Of a stretch of 7,315 bases of DNA, positions 1 through 4,517 are shown one piece after another. Every line of letters starts with the position of its first letter. Positions within the stretch are counted from its first letter, which is position 1. The notes below the pieces were generated by a model that was not told the DNA's origin, made no database searches, and saw only the letters and a program-made list of their open reading frames with translations. Position numbers and translations under genes: made by a program. This DNA comes from a bacterium (GTDB taxonomy: Bacteria > Armatimonadota > Zipacnadia > Zipacnadales > Zipacnadaceae): assembly GCA_030607655.1 (NCBI GenBank), contig JAUWJN010000119.1, forward strand, positions 1 through 7,315, read 5' to 3'.

Positions 1-1
1 G

Positions 2-556
2 CTGTTGGCTTGTGGGGTCTCAGTAGTTATCGCCAGAGCTATCTACCGTTTCTCTATTTATAATCTGAAACTCGTCCGCCGGGGCGTGCATGTGGAACTG
101 GGCCGGGATGCTAACTTGCTGAACGAAATCACCATCGGTCAGGCCATGACTACCCAGGTCATTAACGTGACCCCTAGCACCACCGTCCGCGAAGCAGCCC
201 ACCTGTTTGAGACTACCAAACACCACGGCTTTCCCATTGTGGATGAGTCGGATCAACTGCATGGCATCGTCACCATCACTGATGTCCGCCGGGCCCGGCG
301 CGACCAACTAGATAGCTCCGTCTGCGAGATTGCTACTCATAACCTAGTCATCGCCTTCCCTGACGAGAGTCTTAATGACGGGCTGCGTAAACTCGGGCTG
401 CGGGACGTAGGCCGCATTCCGGTGGTAGCTCGCGAAGATCACACCCGACTGCTGGGGCTGATAACCCGTAAAAACATCATCTCCGCTTACAACCGTGCCT
501 TGATGCGCCAGCATACCAAACTGGAAGAGACCCAGGACGAAGAGTATTTTGAATAG
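2..556 (+). CDS. ClC-family chloride channel/antiporter, C-terminal part with CBS-domain pair (5' end outside window)
   Basis: This is the tail of a ClC-type anion channel or proton-coupled antiporter of the inner membrane. The frame is open from the window edge and ends with TAG at 554-556; about 184 residues are visible. Counting the first full codon as residue 1, residues 1-17 are the end of a hydrophobic helix. It runs into SIYNLKLVRRG, a typical ClC helix-R ending; Tyr20 aligns with the helix-R tyrosine that coordinates chloride in ClC proteins. Two CBS domains follow, at about 43-100 (with HHGFPIVDE and GIVTITDVR) and 107-168 (with VGRIPVV and LLGLITRKNI). CBS pairs usually bind adenine nucleotides and regulate the transporter. 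The tail is acidic (EETQDEEYFE). The preceding membrane helices and the selectivity-filter motifs lie upstream, so channel cannot be told from exchanger. Other CBS-bearing membrane proteins are possible but fit the SIYxLKL junction less well. Confidence 0.88.
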   Translation: MLACGVSVVIARAIYRFSIYNLKLVRRGVHVELGRDANLLNEITIGQAMTTQVINVTPSTTVREAAHLFETTKHHGFPIVDESDQLHGIVTITDVRRARRDQLDSSVCEIATHNLVIAFPDESLNDGLRKLGLRDVGRIPVVAREDHTRLLGLITRKNIISAYNRALMRQHTKLEETQDEEYFE

Positions 557-611
557 ATAAGAGGTAGCCGCAGCTCGGCCGGATGTAATGTGCCTTCGGT
601 CCAGTTCCCCC

Positions 612-640
612 TTGCTTGCCGCGGGCAAATGTCGTATATT
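612..640 (+). promoter_or_regulatory. Putative sigma70-type promoter for the ribokinase gene
   Basis: TTGCTT (612-617) and TATATT (635-640) are separated by exactly 17 bases. The -10 hexamer matches the consensus at five of six positions, the -35 at three of six. Transcription would start near 646-648, giving a leader of about 35 bases that contains the ribosome binding site. It is the best promoter-like arrangement in the 124-base gap after the ClC gene. This is a pattern match only, and the sigma-factor preference of the host is unknown. Confidence 0.4.
616..628. repeat. Short inverted repeat TTGCC-GCG-GGCAA, possible operator
   Basis: Perfect 5-base arms flank a 3-base centre. The site overlaps the end of the putative -35 hexamer and lies in the spacer before the -10. 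A repressor bound here would block the promoter, which would suit a sugar-kinase gene. The arms are short enough to arise by chance in GC-rich DNA, and no regulator gene is visible nearby. Confidence 0.2.
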
Positions 641-658
641 TAACGAAGATAGTGGTGG

Positions 659-668
659 CTTCCCACAA
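659..668 (+). repeat. 10-base direct repeat CTTCCCACAA, copy upstream of ribokinase
   Basis: The same ten bases occur again at 1663-1672 upstream of uvrA. This copy lies just before the ribokinase ribosome binding site. It can form a minimal hairpin with the preceding GTGG (655-658 pairing with 663-666). The second copy does not have an equivalent stem. Confidence 0.3.
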
Positions 669-669
669 C

Positions 670-674
670 AGGAG
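670..674 (+). promoter_or_regulatory. Ribosome binding site (AGGAG) that fixes the ribokinase start
   Basis: AGGAG lies six bases before ATG 681. It decides between this ATG and an in-frame ATG at 588, which has no comparable site and would add 31 residues with no counterpart in the ribokinase family. Confidence 0.75.
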
Positions 675-680
675 AACAGG

Positions 681-1634
681 ATGAGCGTCAGAATTGCGGT
701 GCTGGGGAACATAAATATTGACTTTGTTATGGAAGCGCAGCGGCCCCCCAAGCCCGGCGAGACGCTGCGTGCTAGCAACCTGCGCATGGTCCCCGGGGGT
801 AAAGGTGCTAACCAGGCGGTGGCCGCTGCCCGCCTGGGCGCGCAGGTTACCCTGATCGGGCGAGTGGGGACGGATGTCTTCGGGCAGCCGCTGATCCAGG
901 GATTTATGCGGGAGGGCATCGCCACCGACTTTATCCGCTGCGATGAGCAGGCTGCTACCGGGGCGGCGTTTATCACTATCACCCCCGATGGGCAGAACAG
1001 TATCCTCTCGGCCCTGGGAGCAAACCTGGAGTGTACCGAGCAACAGGTGGAGAAAGCCGGCGAAGCTATTGACAGAAGCGATATGCTTTTGTTGCAACTG
1101 GGGGTCCCGGCAGCGGCAGTTGATCGCAGCATACAAATTGCCGTGGACCGCAATGTGCCGATTTTGCTGGACCCTAGCCCGCTGGGCGATGAGCTGCCCC
1201 AACTGTGGCGGCGAGCCGACATAATGGTGCCCAACGAGACGGAAGCCGCTGGTCTGACCGGCGTAGAGGTTCCGGACATTCCCTCCGCTGTGCAGGCCGC
1301 AACCCAACTCGGTGCCCAGGGCATAGCCGTCATAATCATAACCCTGGGCAGTCAGGGCTGCTTGCTAGTGGACACCGACGGCGCCCGCTTGGTACATAGC
1401 TATCCGGTGGATCCGGTTGACACTACCGCTGCGGGTGATGCCTTCGCCGGTGCTCTGGCCGTGCGCGTTGCCGAGGGCGCTACCTTCAATGAGGCGGCGG
1501 CCTTTGCCAATGCCGCTGGGGCACTGGCCACTACCGTGGTTGGCGCTCAACCCAGCCTCCCCACCCGCCAGGCAGTGGAGCAATTCCTGCGCCGACATGG
1601 GGGCGTACAAGAGGCTACCATCGAAGAGCTATGA
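681..1634 (+). CDS. rbsK: Ribokinase (PfkB-family carbohydrate kinase)
   Basis: Cytosolic kinase expected to convert D-ribose and ATP to ribose 5-phosphate, feeding the pentose phosphate and nucleotide pathways. The protein is 317 residues, the usual ribokinase size. Family motifs occur in order: GNINID at 9-14 (substrate side), GGKGANQA at 39-46 (PfkB signature 1), GAN at 113-115, LLDPSP, PNETEA around 184-189, a TLGSQG nucleotide-binding loop, and DTTAAGDAF at 247-255 with Asp253 as the catalytic base. GAQPSLP at 288-294 matches the C-terminal monovalent-cation (potassium) site of true ribokinases. This favours ribokinase over fructokinase, adenosine kinase or other PfkB members, although a related pentose or nucleoside kinase cannot be excluded. 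No ribose transporter or rbsD is in view. The start at 681 has a good ribosome binding site. The gene is followed after 66 bases by uvrA on the same strand. Confidence 0.9.
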   Translation: MSVRIAVLGNINIDFVMEAQRPPKPGETLRASNLRMVPGGKGANQAVAAARLGAQVTLIGRVGTDVFGQPLIQGFMREGIATDFIRCDEQAATGAAFITITPDGQNSILSALGANLECTEQQVEKAGEAIDRSDMLLLQLGVPAAAVDRSIQIAVDRNVPILLDPSPLGDELPQLWRRADIMVPNETEAAGLTGVEVPDIPSAVQAATQLGAQGIAVIIITLGSQGCLLVDTDGARLVHSYPVDPVDTTAAGDAFAGALAVRVAEGATFNEAAAFANAAGALATTVVGAQPSLPTRQAVEQFLRRHGGVQEATIEEL

Positions 1635-1662
1635 CCCAAATTGGGGGAGCAGTTGGTGTAGC

Positions 1663-1672
1663 CTTCCCACAA
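1663..1672 (+). repeat. 10-base direct repeat CTTCCCACAA, copy upstream of uvrA
   Basis: Identical to 659-668 upstream of the ribokinase gene. It lies in the 66-base gap, 28 bases before the GTG start of uvrA. It may be a shared regulatory or post-transcriptional element, or a chance match. Confidence 0.3.
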
Positions 1673-1688
1673 TCATTGTTTGTTATCC

Positions 1689-1693
1689 GAGGT
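1689..1693 (+). promoter_or_regulatory. Ribosome binding site (GAGGT) supporting GTG start of uvrA
   Basis: GAGGT lies seven bases before GTG 1701. The frame is closed upstream by TAG at 1659-1661, and the only other upstream candidate is TTG 1680. UvrA homology begins within a few residues of the GTG (AIRGAAEHNL at residues 7-16), so this start fits both the spacing and the family. Confidence 0.65.
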
Positions 1694-1700
1694 CTGGGCC

Positions 1701-4517
1701 GTGGCGGACGATACCATAGCTATCCGGGGTGCTGCCGAGCATAATCTGCGCGGCATTGACCTGGATTTGCCCAAAAATCGGCTCATCGTATTCACCGGCA
1801 TCAGCGGCTCCGGCAAGTCTTCCCTGGCCTTTGATACGCTGTTTGCCGAAGGCCAGCGACTATATGTTGAGTCGCTGTCTACTTATGCCCGCCAGTTTCT
1901 GCAGCAGCTCCCCCGGCCCCGGGTAGACAGCATCGTGGGCCTGGCGCCAGCGGTAGCTATTGACCAGGCCAAGCGTAGCCATAATCCCCGCTCCACTGTC
2001 GCCACTATCACTGAGATATACGACCATCTGCGCGTGCTGTTCGCTGCTATTGGCCTGCCCCATTGCCCCAACTGCGGCCGGGAAGTCGGCGCCCAAAGTC
2101 GCCCGAGCATCATTGAGCGTATTATGACCCTCGCCGCCTCGGGGCCGGTGCAAGTATTGGCTCCGCTGCGCCGCGGCCGCAAGGGTCAGTTCAAAGACTT
2201 GTTCGCGGAGCTGCGCAAGCAGGGCTATGCCCATGCGCGGGTAGACGGACAGTTCATCAGGCTAGATGACCCGCCCGACCTGGACCGCTATCGCCGCCAC
2301 GACATAGACCTGGTCATAGATCGCCTGCCGGCCGGCAGCCACCCTCGCAGTCGGATCGGCGAAGCCGTAGACCTGGCATTCTTTTTGGCCGAGGGCAATG
2401 TGGTCATTGCCAGCGAGGGCCACGATGACGTACTGCTCAGCCGCAACTTTACTTGCACCCACTGCCGCCTGAGCTTTCCCGAGCCGACGCACACGTCGTT
2501 TTCGTTCAATAGCCCCCGGGGTATGTGCCCCACCTGTGAGGGTTTGGGTATTGTCAAGACCATGGAGCCAGATCTGTTAGTGGCGCACCCCGAGAGGTCG
2601 CTGGGCGAAGGCGCTATACCCTTGCTGGGGTCGATGCGCCAGAGCCGTCGGCGGCACTGGTACGAGGGGGTCGCCAACCACTACGGCTTCACTTTGGCTA
2701 CTCCGTGGCAGAAAGTGACCGCCAAGCAGCGCCGCGTGCTGTTGTACGGGGCGGGGGACGAGTTAATTGAGTATTACTGGCGCCACCCGCGGCACGGCTG
2801 GGAGTGGCGCCATGCTGACCTCTGGGAGGGCATCATTCCCAAGCTGATGCGCCGCTACAAGCGCACCGTCTCCGGGGTACTGCGCCGCGAGTTTGAGAAG
2901 GTCATCCGCGAGGCAATCTGCCCTGACTGCGAGGGCCAGCGTCTGCGGCCAGAAAGCCTGGCCGTTACTGTAGGTGGAAAATCCATTGCCGAAATTACTG
3001 CAATGACGGTTGGCGAAGCCGCCGATTTCTTCAATAATTTGCCACTCACCGATACCGAGCAGATTATCGCCGAAGACGCCCTCCAGGAGATTAGTCGGCG
3101 GCTATCCTTCCTGGAGGAGGTGGGTCTGCACTACCTGACTTTGGATAGAACAGCCCCCACTTTGGCCGGCGGTGAGGCCCAGCGCATTCGCCTGGCCAGC
3201 CAGGTGGGCAGTGGCCTGGTGGACTGCCTATACGTGTTGGACGAACCCAGCATCGGCCTGCACCACCGCGACCAGGGGCGGCTGCTGGCGGCCTTGAAGC
3301 AGCTTCGCGATTTGGATAATACTGTCATCGTGGTGGAACACGATCAACAGACTATACTCGCCGCCGACTATGTGGTGGACTTTGGTCCCGGTGCGGGAGC
3401 CGAAGGTGGCCGGATTGTCGCCCAGGGCCCGCCCAGTGAAATCAAGAACAATCCCGCCTCGCTGACCGGACGGTATCTGGCGGGCCGGTTGCAAATCCCT
3501 ATGCCGCTCCAGCGCCGGCAGGGCAATGGTAGTAGGCTAACTCTCCACGGTGCCCGGCACAATAATCTCAAGAGCCTGGACGTAACTTTCCCGCTGGGGC
3601 GCTTCATCTGTGTAACCGGGGTGTCGGGTTCAGGCAAGAGTTCGCTGGTTGCCGATACTCTCTACCCCGCTCTGGCCCGGGAGCTGCAAGGCGCTCAGAC
3701 TCAGCCGGGGGATTACGATAGCCTGTCGGGACTGGAGGAAGTGGACAAGGTCATTTTCATTGACCAGTCGCCTATCGGCCGTACTCCCCGCAGCAATGCA
3801 GCCACCTACACCGGTGTATTTGACCATATCCGCCGCCTTTACGCCCAGTTGCCTGAATCGCGGGCGCGGGGCTATAGGCCCGGCCGGTTCAGTTTCAATG
3901 TCAAAGAGGGTCGCTGCCCGGAGTGCCAGGGGCACGGTGCCATCAAGCTGGAGTCGGATTTTTTGGCTGATGTATGGGTGCAATGTGAACGATGTGGGGG
4001 TGACAGGTTCGACCGGGAGACACTCGCCATCCAGTACAAGAGCGCGAATATTGCTGAGGTGCTCCAGATGGAAGTTAACCGCGCCGGGGAGCACTTTGCC
4101 AACATCCCGAGGATAAGCCGCATACTGCAGACGCTGCTTGATGTCGGACTGGGCTATATCAAGCTGGGCCAGGCGGCCACTACTCTTTCCGGCGGCGAGG
4201 CCCAGCGCGTGAAGCTGGCCAAGGAGCTGTCTCGGCCACGGTCCGGCCGGTGCGTGTACATCCTTGATGAGCCGACCACGGGTTTGCATTTTGAGGATGT
4301 TAAGCATCTGCTCCAGGTGCTGCATCGGTTCGTGGACGAGGGCAATACGGTAGTGATTGTGGAGCATCACCCCGATATTATTAAGGCCGCTGACTACATA
4401 ATTGACCTGGGCCCGGAAGGCGGTGACGAGGGGGGAGAGATAGTAGTGGCGGGTACTCCCGAAGAAGTGGCTGTCTGCTCTTCATCCCACACCGGGCGGC
4501 TGCTGCATCAGATTCTA
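1701..4517 (+). repeat. UvrA unit 1 of the tandem protein (residues 1-939), canonical-looking
   Basis: Order: Walker A of ATPase module I (33-40); first zinc half-site C122/C125; UvrB-binding domain about 131-245 with APLRRGRKGQF at 154-164 and RVDG; zinc module C252-C279 with FSFNSPRG; insertion domain about 283-406 keeping RRYK at 384-387; C407/C410; signature I at 488; Walker B I at 514; Walker A of module II at 640-647; zinc module C739-C765; signature II at 829; Walker B II at 856. The length nearly equals that of E. coli UvrA. Oddities are alanine replacements at conserved serine or glycine positions: A82 in LAPA (usually LSPA), A101 in STVAT (usually STVGT), A489 in LAGGE (usually LSGGE) and A700 in SNAATY (usually SNPATY). 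The UvrB-contact and insertion domains look intact, so this half is the likelier UvrB loader (inference). Confidence 0.88.

Noticed and set aside
557..611. Terminator after the ClC gene
   Set aside because: The only stem seen is GCCG-CAGCT-CGGC, four base pairs with no T-run, too weak to call.
588..680. Upstream in-frame ATG at 588 as an alternative ribokinase start
   Set aside because: It lacks a good ribosome binding site, adds 31 residues without family counterpart and would run through the putative promoter. ATG 681 with AGGAG six bases upstream fits better.
344..1339. Long open frame on the minus strand (331 codons) opposite the ClC end and the ribokinase
   Set aside because: It lies antisense to two well-supported genes, has low-complexity Ser/Ala/Arg-rich composition and matches no family. 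Such frames are common opposite GC-rich genes.
1653..1686. Promoter just before uvrA (TTGGTG and TGTTAT)
   Set aside because: The spacing is 22 bases, too long for a sigma70 promoter, and transcription would start at or beyond the ribosome binding site.
1631..1744. 37-codon frame beginning with an ATGA overlap at the ribokinase stop
   Set aside because: The overlap is typical of translational coupling, but the frame is short, has no recognisable content and ends inside the uvrA coding region. The uvrA frame is a different one, starting at 1701.
3630..4370. 246-codon minus-strand open frame opposite UvrA unit 1
   Set aside because: It is antisense to a highly conserved UvrA segment with intact motifs and shows no recognisable domain. 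The same applies to the other minus-strand frames across 1701-7315.
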